Below are positions 43,435 to 52,483 of a stretch of DNA of 64,000 nucleotides, piece by piece; the stretch's first letter is position 1; each line of letters begins with the position of its first letter. Source of the stretch: Enterococcaceae bacterium. Lineage in GTDB: Bacteria > Bacillota > Bacilli > Lactobacillales > Enterococcaceae. The translations under genes were made by a program, and so were the position numbers. Under the pieces are notes generated by a model. The model did no database searches. It was not told where the DNA came from and saw nothing but the letters and a program-made list of their open reading frames with translations. The stretch covers positions 62,001-126,000 of the forward strand of contig JALCOL010000004.1 in the NCBI GenBank assembly GCA_022649665.1, in the 5' to 3' direction.

Positions 43435-45489
43435 ATGAAAGCGTCCCAGCCAAAATATTTTCACCGCGACCTCAGCTGGCTTCTTTTCAATCGACGAGTG
43501 ATCATGGAAAGCTATGCTCCGGATAATCCGGTCTTGGAACAGCTGCGTTTTTTAGCGATCGCCAGCAATAATCTGGATGAATTTTTCATGGTGCGGATCC
43601 CGCAGATCCAAACCCTGGCCAGAATGCCGGAACAGTCCGTCGATCGCAAAACGCATTTGCCGCAGCAGGAGATCCTGCACCAAGCGTCCACGCTCAATCG
43701 CAAGAATATCGAATTGCAATATGCGCGATTTGAAGGACTGCGTAAAAAGCTCCATAAAAAAGAACTCTTTTTGAAATCATTCGATGAGCTGAGTGTGCGG
43801 GAAAAGAATCAAACCAAACGCTATTTTAAAGAAGTGATCTTTCCGACACTGGCACCGATCGGTCTCGATGCTTATCATGCTTTTCCGCGGCTGCAGGAAA
43901 AAGCACTTCATATTTGGTGCCGGATCCGCGATGATGAACGCGGTGAATCATATCAGGCGATCGTTCCGATCTCCAAGCGTTTATCGCGTTTGTATCGCTT
44001 GAGTGCCCGCCGCTTTATTCTGCTCGAAGAGATCGTGGAGCACTTTTTAGATTATTTGTTTGAGGGACTTGCGATCGAGGAGCGCTTCGTTTTCCGTGTG
44101 ACTTATGATCATGATTTGGAGTTTCGCGAAGACAATGAAGAAGATCTGTACAATCAAATGGCTGAATATTTGGCAGAACGCGCCAAAGGGCTGCCGAGCC
44201 GCCTTGAGATCCAAGCAGATTCGCCGCTCTCGGCTTCCGGGCTGGGCTTTTTGCGGCAGCATCTCGAACTGCAAAAAGATGATATTTATACATTCAAAGA
44301 ACCGCTCGATCTGACGTTTCTTTTTGAGTTCGTCGATTTGATCAAAGATAAATTGCCGAAAGCCGCGCTATACCCGCCGCTCAAAGCAAAATTCGAGAAG
44401 AAGTGGCATAAAAAACGGATCCTGCAGACGATGGAGCAAGAAGATCTGCTGCTCCAGCATCCGTATGATTCGTTCAAGGGAGTTTTAGCTTTTTTGGAAG
44501 CCGCGGTCGATGATCCAAATACGATCGCGATCAAGCAGACGCTCTACCGCTTGGCAGAACACTCCAAAGTGATCGCGTTATTGAAGCGTGCGGCGCAAAA
44601 AGGGATCCAAGTAACGGTCTTAGTTGAGATCAAGGCGCGTTTTGATGAAGAACAGAACCTCCACTGGGTAAATGAATTAGAAGATGCCGGCTGCTTTGTC
44701 AGCTACGGTTTTCCGAATCTGAAGGCGCATAGCAAAGCACTGCTCGTCATCCAAAAGTCCGGAGAGAAGATCAAGCGCTTTGCGCAGATCGGCACCGGCA
44801 ATTACAACGAAAAAAACAGCCGGATCTATACGGACTTGAGCTTTTTTACTACAAAAGCGGCATACGTGGATGATCTGACCGACTTTTTCAATTATGTCTG
44901 CGGCTATCGCAACCGCCCAAGTTATCAAAAAATCGCGACCTCGCCGAACGGGATCCAGCAGATGATCATCGAAAAGACGCGCCGCTTGATCGCGTTGCAG
45001 AAGAAAAACGGCAACGGCCGGATCTTTGCCAAGATGAATGGGTTGACAGATACGCGCTTGATCGACCAGATGTACGAAGCGTCGCAAGCGGGGATCAAAA
45101 TCTTTCTGCAAGTCCGCGGCTCGTGCTGCTTGGTCCCCGGGGTCGAAGGCCTCAGCGAAAACATCACTGTTTCAAGCATCGTCGGGCGCTTTCTTGAGCA
45201 CAGCCGGATCTATCTGTTTGAGACCGGCGGCACGAAAGAATGGTGGATCTCATCTGCTGATTGGATGACGCGCAATATGCGCTACCGCGTCGAGTTGGCG
45301 GCGCCGCTTGCGGGAACGACCGTGGAGAGAAAGATCGACCGGATCGCTGAAATTTTTCAAGCAGATGACGCGAAAGCTTATTTTTTGGCACCGGACGGCA
45401 GCTACCAGCGCAAAACCGCGATCAACCATATCTCTGCGCAGCGTGTTTTTGCCGGGATGCAGCCTTACCGCGCGCAAAAGACGGATTGA
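43435..45489 (+). CDS. ppk1: Polyphosphate kinase 1
   Basis: The 684-residue enzyme has the four-domain PPK1 layout: N-terminal domain (RDLSWLLFNRRV), head domain, and two phospholipase-D-like catalytic domains. The phospho-accepting histidine is H432 in HSKALLV, and the second conserved histidine is H589 in HSRIYLF. It polymerises the gamma-phosphate of ATP into polyphosphate at the membrane. Length is normal. AAGAGGTGA precedes ATG 43435, which lies 5 bp after ppx. Confidence 0.95.
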   Translation: MKASQPKYFHRDLSWLLFNRRVIMESYAPDNPVLEQLRFLAIASNNLDEFFMVRIPQIQTLARMPEQSVDRKTHLPQQEILHQASTLNRKNIELQYARFEGLRKKLHKKELFLKSFDELSVREKNQTKRYFKEVIFPTLAPIGLDAYHAFPRLQEKALHIWCRIRDDERGESYQAIVPISKRLSRLYRLSARRFILLEEIVEHFLDYLFEGLAIEERFVFRVTYDHDLEFREDNEEDLYNQMAEYLAERAKGLPSRLEIQADSPLSASGLGFLRQHLELQKDDIYTFKEPLDLTFLFEFVDLIKDKLPKAALYPPLKAKFEKKWHKKRILQTMEQEDLLLQHPYDSFKGVLAFLEAAVDDPNTIAIKQTLYRLAEHSKVIALLKRAAQKGIQVTVLVEIKARFDEEQNLHWVNELEDAGCFVSYGFPNLKAHSKALLVIQKSGEKIKRFAQIGTGNYNEKNSRIYTDLSFFTTKAAYVDDLTDFFNYVCGYRNRPSYQKIATSPNGIQQMIIEKTRRLIALQKKNGNGRIFAKMNGLTDTRLIDQMYEASQAGIKIFLQVRGSCCLVPGVEGLSENITVSSIVGRFLEHSRIYLFETGGTKEWWISSADWMTRNMRYRVELAAPLAGTTVERKIDRIAEIFQADDAKAYFLAPDGSYQRKTAINHISAQRVFAGMQPYRAQKTD

Positions 45490-45518
45490 TTGCATTCGGC
45501 AGGCAAACATTTTACACT
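45490..45518 (+). promoter_or_regulatory. Candidate promoter of the cupin gene
   Basis: TTGCAT, a 17-bp spacer and TACACT, directly after the ppk1 stop codon and 44 bp before the cupin start. Confidence 0.45.
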
Positions 45519-45561
45519 AGTTGATATAAGAAGTGATTTTTTCTATAGGAGGATGTTTGAG

Positions 45562-45846
45562 ATGGAAGTTTATACAGGTGGCGCAAAAACCGGTAATTTA
45601 TTTCAAAAAGAGAATCAAATAGTGACAGATCTGGTATTGCCGAAAGGAGAAGCCACACCTGAGCACGCTGTTCCATATACGGTGGTCGTTGTTCCGGTCA
45701 AAGGACGCTTGATTTTTACGGCCGGCGATCAAGAAGAAGAAATCTATCCGGGACGCATCATCCGCATGGAACCCGAAGAGCATCATGCGCTCTTAGCGCT
45801 GGAAGATAGTGAAGTAATCGTCGTGAAGTCTCTCTTGTACGCTTAA
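45562..45846 (+). CDS. Small cupin-domain protein
   Basis: ATG 45562 is chosen because TAGGAGG lies 9 nt upstream; ATG 45553 touches that site. The 94-residue protein is one cupin barrel: PEHAVPYTVVVVPVKGRLIFTAGDQEEEIYPGRIIRMEPEEHHALLALED. The metal-binding histidines and glutamate are only partly conserved (H in PEH, H in EEHHA). Members of this family are small sensors or isomerase-like proteins; the role here is unknown. Confidence 0.85.
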   Translation: MEVYTGGAKTGNLFQKENQIVTDLVLPKGEATPEHAVPYTVVVVPVKGRLIFTAGDQEEEIYPGRIIRMEPEEHHALLALEDSEVIVVKSLLYA

Positions 45847-45887
45847 CCAAACGATCCGCTGCTAAACGCGCGAGAGGAGTGGGATGA

Positions 45888-46133
45888 ATGCATTTGATAT
45901 GGACTTTGATCGTCGGGGCGCTGATCGGTGCGGTTGCCGGTGCGATCACCAGCACGAAAGAATCGATGAATTGGCTGGCAAACATTGTCGCTGGTCTGGT
46001 GGGCGCTTGGCTGGGCCAATCGCTTTTCGGGAGCTGGGGACCGCATTTAGCCGGGATGGCCTTGATCCCGTCGATCATCGGCGCGGTGATCGTCGTGGCC
46101 GCCGTTTTGTTCTTCCTTACCAGGAAAAATTGA
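45888..46133 (+). CDS. GlsB/YeaQ/YmgE-family small membrane protein
   Basis: The 81-residue protein has three hydrophobic helices and the glycine-rich pattern IVGALIGAVAGAI ... NIVAGLVGAWLGQSLF typical of transglycosylase-associated/GlsB proteins, which are induced in general stress. AGAGGAG precedes ATG 45888. It is followed by a strong bidirectional terminator. Confidence 0.88.
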   Translation: MHLIWTLIVGALIGAVAGAITSTKESMNWLANIVAGLVGAWLGQSLFGSWGPHLAGMALIPSIIGAVIVVAAVLFFLTRKN

Positions 46134-46180
46134 ATATCGCGAAAAAACGAAACTGTTTTTGGCATACCGTTTATTCCGAA

Positions 46181-46217
46181 ACAAGACCCGCGACATCACT
46201 GATGTCGCGGGTCTTGT
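46181..46217. terminator. Bidirectional terminator between GlsB-like and HAD genes
   Basis: ACAAGACCCGCGACATC pairs with GATGTCGCGGGTCTTGT around ACT, a 17-bp perfect stem. Confidence 0.88.
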
Positions 46218-46245
46218 TTGCTTTTATAATGGGTGGGGATTAAGC

Positions 46246-47019
46246 TCAAAGCAGATCGTAATGTTTCAGTGCTTGGAGGATTCCGCCGGCGGTATTGTCA
46301 GCGGTGATATAGCTCGCGCGTTCTTTGACTGCCGGAAGGGCGTTGCCCATCGCTACCGCATGATCACACGCATCAAGCAGTGCCAGGTCGTTCGGACCGT
46401 CGCCGAAAGCATAGGTTTCAAGGGTCGGATCGTTCAGTGCTTTCACGATCTGCTTGACCGCCGTTCCTTTGTCCACCCCGTGATTGACGACATCAAGTGC
46501 GAACGGCCCGTTGCGGTAAAAAGTCAGCTCTGGAAAATGCGCACGGAAATACTCATCGTCCGTTTCGGTCAACAGCAGCATCATATTCGGTTCGCGTTTC
46601 AAATAAGCGTCAGGTTCAAGCGGCGGCAGCGGTTCATGGATATGACCGTAACAGCGTTTGGCAAGTTCATTATGACGCGTGAGGGTCATTTTATGCGGAG
46701 TATAAAACGCAAGCGCTTTGTTTTTTTTTGCCGCTGCATCATGGAGTTTTTCGCAGAGGGAACGCTTGATCGTTTCTTCGAAGACCGGATCGCCGCCGAT
46801 TTGAGCATATTGGCCGTTCATCGTGATGCTTGCATGCAAATTGCCTTCTTTCAGCCACTTCTGAATCTCAACGTCGCAGCGCCCGGTCGCTAAAAAGGGC
46901 AGCGTACCGCGTCTCGGTAATTCTTGGAGAGCGTGCTTGACTTCAGGAGTGATTTTGGAATGTGCATCTAAGAGGGTGCCGTCCAGATCAAAAAACGCCA
47001 GGCGGTGAAAAGTTTTCAT
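46246..47019 (-). CDS. HAD-superfamily phosphatase, Cof type
   Basis: The 257-residue protein has motif I FFDLDGTLLDAHSK (D10 and D12), motif II in LPFLATGR, a K in the KGTAVK segment and motif IV in AFGDGPNDLALLDACDHAVAMGNA. It belongs to the Cof/HAD-IIB group that dephosphorylates sugar phosphates, FMN or pyridoxal phosphate. The specific substrate is unknown. AAAGCAGGGA precedes the ATG at 47019. Confidence 0.92.
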   Translation of the reverse strand: MKTFHRLAFFDLDGTLLDAHSKITPEVKHALQELPRRGTLPFLATGRCDVEIQKWLKEGNLHASITMNGQYAQIGGDPVFEETIKRSLCEKLHDAAAKKNKALAFYTPHKMTLTRHNELAKRCYGHIHEPLPPLEPDAYLKREPNMMLLLTETDDEYFRAHFPELTFYRNGPFALDVVNHGVDKGTAVKQIVKALNDPTLETYAFGDGPNDLALLDACDHAVAMGNALPAVKERASYITADNTAGGILQALKHYDLL

Positions 47020-47100
47020 AAAATCCCTGCTTTTCTTTTGTTTTTATTTTATGATACCATAGATTTACAATTGAACGCGAGAAGGGCGGAAAGAGAGCAA

Positions 47101-47505
47101 ATGGTTTATTTGACGATTGGCGCGATCATGTTTGTTTTGTGCGGACTGCTTCTGCTTTTGCCGCGCCGTTTTCGGAAAAAGTATTACAGCTACCGCTCGC
47201 TGCGGGCGACCCGCACGCCGGCCCATTGGGAGCTTGCCCAGAAAACACTTGGGAAATGGGGGCTTCTGATCGGCGGGGCGATGATGGTGATCGGCGGCGT
47301 GCTGCGTTATTTTCAGTGGACGAATTTCTTCTTGATCGAGATCTTTTTATTAGTTTTACCGATTGCACTGCTCTTTTATGAAACAGAGCGGACACTTGCG
47401 AATTTTGATCAGCAAATGGAAGAAAAAGAAGCCCGTGATTTTTCTGCGAAATTTGGCGACCCTGTACATAAGCACAAAAACAGCAGCATGGAGGAGAAAA
47501 AATGA
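47101..47505 (+). CDS. SdpI-like small membrane protein
   Basis: The start is placed at ATG 47101, giving 134 residues; the frame is open upstream, but those residues are not typical. It has three hydrophobic helices and the SdpI-type stretch YYSYRSLRATRTPAHWELAQKTLGKW. In Bacillus SdpI gives immunity to the SdpC toxin and acts in signalling. Here it overlaps by 4 bp a response regulator gene followed by a kinase, so a link to envelope stress sensing is possible. No toxin gene is seen nearby. Confidence 0.75.
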   Translation: MVYLTIGAIMFVLCGLLLLLPRRFRKKYYSYRSLRATRTPAHWELAQKTLGKWGLLIGGAMMVIGGVLRYFQWTNFFLIEIFLLVLPIALLFYETERTLANFDQQMEEKEARDFSAKFGDPVHKHKNSSMEEKK

Positions 47506-48221
47506 ATATTTTAATGATTGAAGACAATGAGTCTGTCAGTGAAATGATGCAGATGTTTTTTTTGAACGAAGGCTGGGAAGCAACCTTTAAATACGATGGC
47601 AAGGCCGGTCTGGAAGCTTTTTTGGAAGACCCGGGCCATTGGGACATGATCACACTTGACTTGAATTTGCCGGAAATGGACGGAATGGCGGTCGCCCGCG
47701 AAGTCCGCAAAGTTTCCAAAACAGTGCCGATTATTATGCTGACGGCGCGCGATTCCGAGTCGGATCAAGTGATCGGGTTGGAGATGGGGGCAGATGACTA
47801 TGTGACGAAGCCGTTCTCGCCGCTGACGCTGATCGCACGCATGAAAGCCCTCCACCGCCGCAGCGAACTGACGGAAAAAGAGATCCAGCCGCAATCGCAC
47901 GGTGAAAATGATGAAGTCAAGACGGAACATTTGCGGATCAATACGAAAACGCGCGAAGCGTATCTTGACGGGGCGCAAATCCCGGACTTGACGCCGAAAG
48001 AATTCGATCTTTTATATACGATGGCGAAAAAACCGCGGCAAGTGTTCACGCGCGAGCAGCTGCTGGAGCTGGTCTGGGATTATCAATATTTTGGTGATGA
48101 ACGCACGATCGACGCACATATCAAAAAGCTGCGTCAAAAAATCGAAAAAGCCGGTCCGCAAGTGATCCAGACCGTTTGGGGTGTCGGCTATAAATTCGAT
48201 GATGCGGCTGACAAAAAATGA
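47502..48221 (+). CDS. OmpR/PhoB-family response regulator
   Basis: GGAGGAG precedes ATG 47502, which overlaps the SdpI-like gene. The 239-residue protein has a receiver domain (acidic pocket ED near 7-8, phosphorylated D53, K103) and a C-terminal winged helix (about 145-235, LTPKEFDLLYTMAKKPRQVFTREQLLELVW). It pairs with the histidine kinase that follows. Target genes are unknown; the SdpI-like gene is a candidate. Confidence 0.94.
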   Translation: MNILMIEDNESVSEMMQMFFLNEGWEATFKYDGKAGLEAFLEDPGHWDMITLDLNLPEMDGMAVAREVRKVSKTVPIIMLTARDSESDQVIGLEMGADDYVTKPFSPLTLIARMKALHRRSELTEKEIQPQSHGENDEVKTEHLRINTKTREAYLDGAQIPDLTPKEFDLLYTMAKKPRQVFTREQLLELVWDYQYFGDERTIDAHIKKLRQKIEKAGPQVIQTVWGVGYKFDDAADKK

Positions 48222-48238
48222 AATACTTCTATTAGCAG

Positions 48239-49708
48239 ATGCTGGCATTTCTGGCGATCATCACGCTGATCGTCGTAGTCGTCGGGCTTTCATTTACGCG
48301 TCTGACGCAGACAGCACTGGAAGACAGCAACTATGAACAGCTGTACGGCTATGCGAAAGGGATCTCGCAAAACACGCAGGAATTCGCCAAAAAATTTCCA
48401 ACGATGTCCGCAGGCGAGATCTTTTCCTTTTATTTGGGGCAAACCGAGCAGCTTTTGGAAAACCAGCATGTCGAATTCCACTTTGTCGATGACAAGCAAA
48501 AAGTGATCTATCCTTCTGACGTCAAAGAAACGATCAATGTCGATAAAGAAGAATGGAAAAAATTGAAAGATCCGAAAAATACTGACCGGATCCGCAAGAC
48601 GACGAATCACGATTTTACCGGCAAAAAAATCGCGACGTCTTATATTTATGTGCCGAGCTTTTCATATTCGGAAACGACTAAGAGCTATTCACAGTTCAAC
48701 GGTGTTCTGGTCGCGAGTCAGCCGGCGAGCAATATCGAAAAGAGCATGCGCCCGATGCTCAACAATCTGATTTTGAGTTTTTTCGTTTCGATCATCATCG
48801 CACTGATCTTCAGCTACGTTTTCGCGCAGCTTTCCGGCAAAAAGATCCAGCGGCTTCGGCGGGCGACGCGCGAGATCTCCGAAGGAAATTTCAACCTCCA
48901 TATCACCAGCCGCCACAAAGATGAGTTTGACGAGCTGGCAGAAGATTTTAACCGAATGGCGTCTTCGCTCAAGCAATACCAAGCGGAAGTCGACCGCCAG
49001 GAAGACCTCAGGCGCCGCTTCATGTCCGACGTGGCGCACGAGATGCGCACGCCGCTCACAACGATCAACGGGTTGTTGGAAGGGCTCGCTTATCACGCGA
49101 TCTCGGCCGACCAGCAGGAGCATGCGATCCAATTGATGCAAAATGAAACAAAGCGCCTGATCCGCCTTGTCAATGAGAATCTGGATTATGAAAAGATCCT
49201 CAGCAATCAGATCACGATGCTGATCCGCACGCTGGACGCAACGGAGATCTTGGAAAACATCGTTCTCCAAATGGATCAGCGGGCGAAAGCCGCCGGGGAC
49301 ACTTTGACACTTGCCCCGCATACGCCGGTCAAGATCGATGTCGATTATGATCGTTTTGTGCAGATCATGGTCAATGTCATCCAAAACGCGATCCAATTCA
49401 CGCAAAACGGTGCGATCGCGATCACGATCAATCGCGGGGAGCATGAAACAAGTGTCACTGTCAAAGATAGCGGGATCGGGATGAGTGAAACGCAGCTGAA
49501 CAATATTTGGGACCGCTACTATAAAGCAGATCCTTCCCGAAAAAATACGAAATACGGTGAATCCGGCTTGGGACTGCCGATCGTCAAGCAGCTGGTGCGT
49601 CTCCACGGCGGAACGATCAAGGTGAAAAGCCGCGAGGGCGCCGGGACTTCCTTTACCGTCACTTTTCCCGATCATCCCGAAAAGACTAGCCATCCTGAGA
49701 AGGATTGA
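48239..49708 (+). CDS. Sensor histidine kinase; an in-frame amber codon cuts off the usual first residues
   Basis: The 489-residue kinase has TM1 at the N-terminus, an extracellular sensor (about 25-170), TM2 (about 178-200), HAMP (about 200-255), a DHp domain with DVAHEMRTPL (H267) and an ATPase domain with NVIQNAIQF, DSGIGMS and GESGLGLPIV. In frame upstream, ATG 48218 overlaps the regulator stop, as expected for a coupled start, but codon 6 is TAG (48233-48235). ATG 48239 is two codons after that stop and has no ribosome site. The gene may depend on re-initiation, or be weakly expressed. Confidence 0.85.
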   Translation: MLAFLAIITLIVVVVGLSFTRLTQTALEDSNYEQLYGYAKGISQNTQEFAKKFPTMSAGEIFSFYLGQTEQLLENQHVEFHFVDDKQKVIYPSDVKETINVDKEEWKKLKDPKNTDRIRKTTNHDFTGKKIATSYIYVPSFSYSETTKSYSQFNGVLVASQPASNIEKSMRPMLNNLILSFFVSIIIALIFSYVFAQLSGKKIQRLRRATREISEGNFNLHITSRHKDEFDELAEDFNRMASSLKQYQAEVDRQEDLRRRFMSDVAHEMRTPLTTINGLLEGLAYHAISADQQEHAIQLMQNETKRLIRLVNENLDYEKILSNQITMLIRTLDATEILENIVLQMDQRAKAAGDTLTLAPHTPVKIDVDYDRFVQIMVNVIQNAIQFTQNGAIAITINRGEHETSVTVKDSGIGMSETQLNNIWDRYYKADPSRKNTKYGESGLGLPIVKQLVRLHGGTIKVKSREGAGTSFTVTFPDHPEKTSHPEKD

Positions 49709-49732
49709 CACATGCTGAAAAACTGATATCAT
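49705..49732 (+). promoter_or_regulatory. Promoter of the tyrS T-box transcript
   Basis: TTGACA (49705-49710), a 16-bp spacer and TATCAT (49727-49732), overlapping the end of the kinase gene. CATAAT at 49730-49735 is an alternative -10. Confidence 0.6.
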
Positions 49733-49734
49733 AA

Positions 49735-49957
49735 TAGAAAGCAACGATGAGACCGCAGTAATTTTTTGACCGCTTTTTTAGAGAGCTGATGGGGCTGCAA
49801 ATCAGCAAATGTCAAAGAATGAAGTACAGTTTCTGAGCAGAGGCTTACGCCCGCAGGCATGCGTTAACGGCAAAAGCGGCAGGGACAGTTGTCCTTGCAA
49901 TGTGGGTGGTACCGCGTAAATTATACGTCCCTGAGGAATTTTCCTCAGGGCGTTTTT
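49735..49957 (+). promoter_or_regulatory. T-box leader of tyrS (tyrosine-tRNA-sensing riboswitch)
   Basis: The leader has a Stem I, a tyrosine specifier codon TAC at 49825-49827 in the bulge (GAAGTACAG), the T-box sequence GGGTGGTACCGCG (49904-49916) and a terminator (CCCTGAGGAA with TTCCTCAGGG plus T-run, up to 49957). Uncharged tRNA-Tyr stabilises the antiterminator and allows transcription of tyrS. Confidence 0.93.
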
Positions 49958-49978
49958 TGATTTTTAAGGAGGAATTGG

Positions 49979-51232
49979 ATGAATATTATTGATGAATTAA
50001 CTTGGCGAGGCGCGATCAATCAAGAGACCGATGCTGAAGGATTGAAGAAATTAACAGAAGAAAAATCGATCTCGCTTTATTGCGGCGTCGATCCGACCGG
50101 CGACAGCATGCATATCGGCCACTTGATCCCGTTTATGATGATGAAGCGTTTCCAATTGGCGGGACATCATCCGTACATCTTGATCGGCGGCGGGACCGGG
50201 ACGATCGGGGACCCGAGCGGCCGAAAGAGCGAACGGACGCTTCAAACGATGCAGCAAGTCCAAAAGAACGTCGACGCACTTTCCGCCCAAATGAAAAAGC
50301 TGTTCGGGAAAGACGCGAACGTCACGATGGTCAACAATTATGACTGGCTTTCGAAGATCTCGCTTTTGGACTTTTTACGCGATTACGGGAAAAATTTCAA
50401 TGTCAATACGATGCTCGCCAAAGATATCGTGGCCTCGCGCTTGGATGTCGGGATCTCTTTCACGGAATTTACTTACCAGATCTTGCAATCGGTCGACTTT
50501 TTGACACTTTACCGCAATTACGACGTGCAGCTCCAGATCGGCGGTGCGGATCAGTGGGGGAATATCACCTCGGGGATCGATCTGATCCATAAGCTGGAAG
50601 GCGCGGATGCACAAGCTTACGGCTTGACAATCCCGCTGATGCTGAAAGCAGACGGCACGAAATTCGGCAAGACGGCCGGCGGAGCAGTTTGGCTTGATCC
50701 GGAAAAAACGTCGCCTTATGAATTTTATCAATTTTGGCTCAATCAAGATGACCGCGATGTCGTGAAATATTTGAAATACTTCACTTTCTTATCGCAAGCC
50801 GAGATCGCAGAATTGGAAGAAAAAGTGGAGAAAGACCCCGGCAAACGCGAAGCACAACGGCGTTTGGCAGAAGAAGTCACACGTTTTGTCCACGGTCAAG
50901 CGGCCCTCGACACAGCTGAACGCATTTCGCAAGTGTTGTTTTCGGGCGATGTGAGCAAGTTGTCAGTCTCCGATATCCATCAATTGGCCGGCAATATGAA
51001 GACGGTCGAAATTCCAGCCGCAGCGCAAAACATCGTTGAAATGCTCGTTTCCGCAAAGATCGAGCCTTCCAAACGACAAGCGCGTGAAGATGTGACGAAC
51101 GGGGCGATCACGATCAACGGCACCCGGATGACAGACACGGCAGAAGAGATCGATCCAGCGGCGCATTTCGAAGGGAAATATGTGATCGTCCGCAAAGGGA
51201 AGAAAAAATACTTTTTAGCAGAAGTCAAATAA
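49979..51232 (+). CDS. tyrS: Tyrosyl-tRNA synthetase
   Basis: The 417-residue enzyme has HIGH (45-48), the KMSKS-equivalent KFGKT (about 228-232) and a C-terminal S4 RNA-binding domain (about 350-410, ISAKIEPSKRQAREDV-like). It charges tRNA-Tyr in the cytoplasm. AAGGAGGAA precedes ATG 49979. Expression is under the T-box leader directly upstream. Confidence 0.97.
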   Translation: MNIIDELTWRGAINQETDAEGLKKLTEEKSISLYCGVDPTGDSMHIGHLIPFMMMKRFQLAGHHPYILIGGGTGTIGDPSGRKSERTLQTMQQVQKNVDALSAQMKKLFGKDANVTMVNNYDWLSKISLLDFLRDYGKNFNVNTMLAKDIVASRLDVGISFTEFTYQILQSVDFLTLYRNYDVQLQIGGADQWGNITSGIDLIHKLEGADAQAYGLTIPLMLKADGTKFGKTAGGAVWLDPEKTSPYEFYQFWLNQDDRDVVKYLKYFTFLSQAEIAELEEKVEKDPGKREAQRRLAEEVTRFVHGQAALDTAERISQVLFSGDVSKLSVSDIHQLAGNMKTVEIPAAAQNIVEMLVSAKIEPSKRQAREDVTNGAITINGTRMTDTAEEIDPAAHFEGKYVIVRKGKKKYFLAEVK

Positions 51233-51278
51233 GAGTGAGTTTTTGAACGGACAGGCATGTAAAAAGGAGAGGGCCTTT

Positions 51279-52439
51279 ATGAAAATCGTGATCGCGATCG
51301 ATTCATTTAAGGGAAGCCTGACGTCGCTTGAAGCCGGTGCAGCTGCTGAAAAAGGCGTTCGGCGAGTATTCCCGGAAGCGGAAACTGTCGTCAAGCCTTT
51401 GGCAGATGGCGGCGAAGGAACGATGAAGGCCTTGACTTGCGGCTTGGGCGGCGCGGAGCAGACGGTCGCGGTGACGGGACCTTTCGGGGAGCCGGTCAAA
51501 GCTGTCTATGGCGTGATCGCGCGCAGCCGCACCGCGGTGATCGATATCGCCCAAGCCGCTGGATTGACGCTGATCCCAGAAGCCGCGCGCGATCCGCTTA
51601 CCGCTACGACGTTCGGGGTCGGCGAATTGCTGGCCGCCGCGATCAAAAAAGGTGCCCGGCGTTTGATCGTCGGTCTCGGCGGGAGCGGAACGAATGACGG
51701 CGGCGCGGGGATGCTTCAGGCATTAGGATTCGAACTTTTGGATGCCGCTGGAAAACCGATCATGCGCGGTGCAAGAGGGCTTGCTGATTTGGCGCAGATC
51801 AAAACCGATCATGCTTTGCCGGAACTTGCGGAATGTACGTTTGAAATTGCCTGCGATGTCGAAAATCCGCTGTACGGACCACACGGCAGCAGTGTCGTGT
51901 TTGCCCCGCAAAAAGGCGCGGCTGCCGAAATGATCCCGAAGATGGACCGCTGGCTGAAGCACTATGCAGCACTCGCTTCCAAAATTTTTCCGCAGGCGGA
52001 TCCGACGCTGCCCGGAAGCGGGGCGGCGGGCGGTCTTGGATTTGCTTTTGCGGTCTTTTTGGGTGCCCGGCTGCTGCCGGGCGTCGAGCTCGTCGCCAAA
52101 GAAGTCAAACTCGCTGAAGCACTTTCCGGGGCCGATCTTTTGATCACCGGCGAAGGACGGATCGATGCGCAGACCGCGATGGGCAAAGCACCAGCGGGGG
52201 CAGCGAAAATCGCAAAACGTGCGGCACTGCCGGTCGTGGCTTTCAGCGGCAGTTTGGGCAGCGGGGCCAATGCAGTCAATGAAGCCGGGATCGATGCATT
52301 TTTTGCAATCTTGCCGGCAGTGATCCCGCTTGCCGAAGCGATGGAAAAGACTCACGCCGCTGCGAATTTATGCGCGACAGTCGAACAAGCGCTGCGCCTT
52401 TGGCAGATCGCGCAAAAATCGGCCGGTACGGCAAAATAA
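51279..52439 (+). CDS. glxK: Glycerate kinase, GlxK/GarK type
   Basis: AAAAGGAGAG precedes ATG 51279. The 386-residue protein has the family start MKIVIAIDSFKGSLTS, the GGEGTM region, the core IVGLGGSGTNDGGAGMLQALG and LLITGEGRIDAQTAMGKAP. It phosphorylates D-glycerate to 2- or 3-phosphoglycerate. It follows tyrS by 46 bp and may be co-transcribed. The region is rather GC-rich. Confidence 0.93.
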   Translation: MKIVIAIDSFKGSLTSLEAGAAAEKGVRRVFPEAETVVKPLADGGEGTMKALTCGLGGAEQTVAVTGPFGEPVKAVYGVIARSRTAVIDIAQAAGLTLIPEAARDPLTATTFGVGELLAAAIKKGARRLIVGLGGSGTNDGGAGMLQALGFELLDAAGKPIMRGARGLADLAQIKTDHALPELAECTFEIACDVENPLYGPHGSSVVFAPQKGAAAEMIPKMDRWLKHYAALASKIFPQADPTLPGSGAAGGLGFAFAVFLGARLLPGVELVAKEVKLAEALSGADLLITGEGRIDAQTAMGKAPAGAAKIAKRAALPVVAFSGSLGSGANAVNEAGIDAFFAILPAVIPLAEAMEKTHAAANLCATVEQALRLWQIAQKSAGTAK

Positions 52440-52443
52440 TCCT

Positions 52444-52471
52444 TTGAAATTTGAATTTTTCGTAGTATACT
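52444..52471 (+). promoter_or_regulatory. Promoter of the tRNA-Glu gene
   Basis: TTGAAA, a 16-bp spacer and TATACT (52466-52471), with the tRNA 5' end 13 nt downstream. Confidence 0.55.
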
Positions 52472-52483
52472 ATTAAATGTTTG

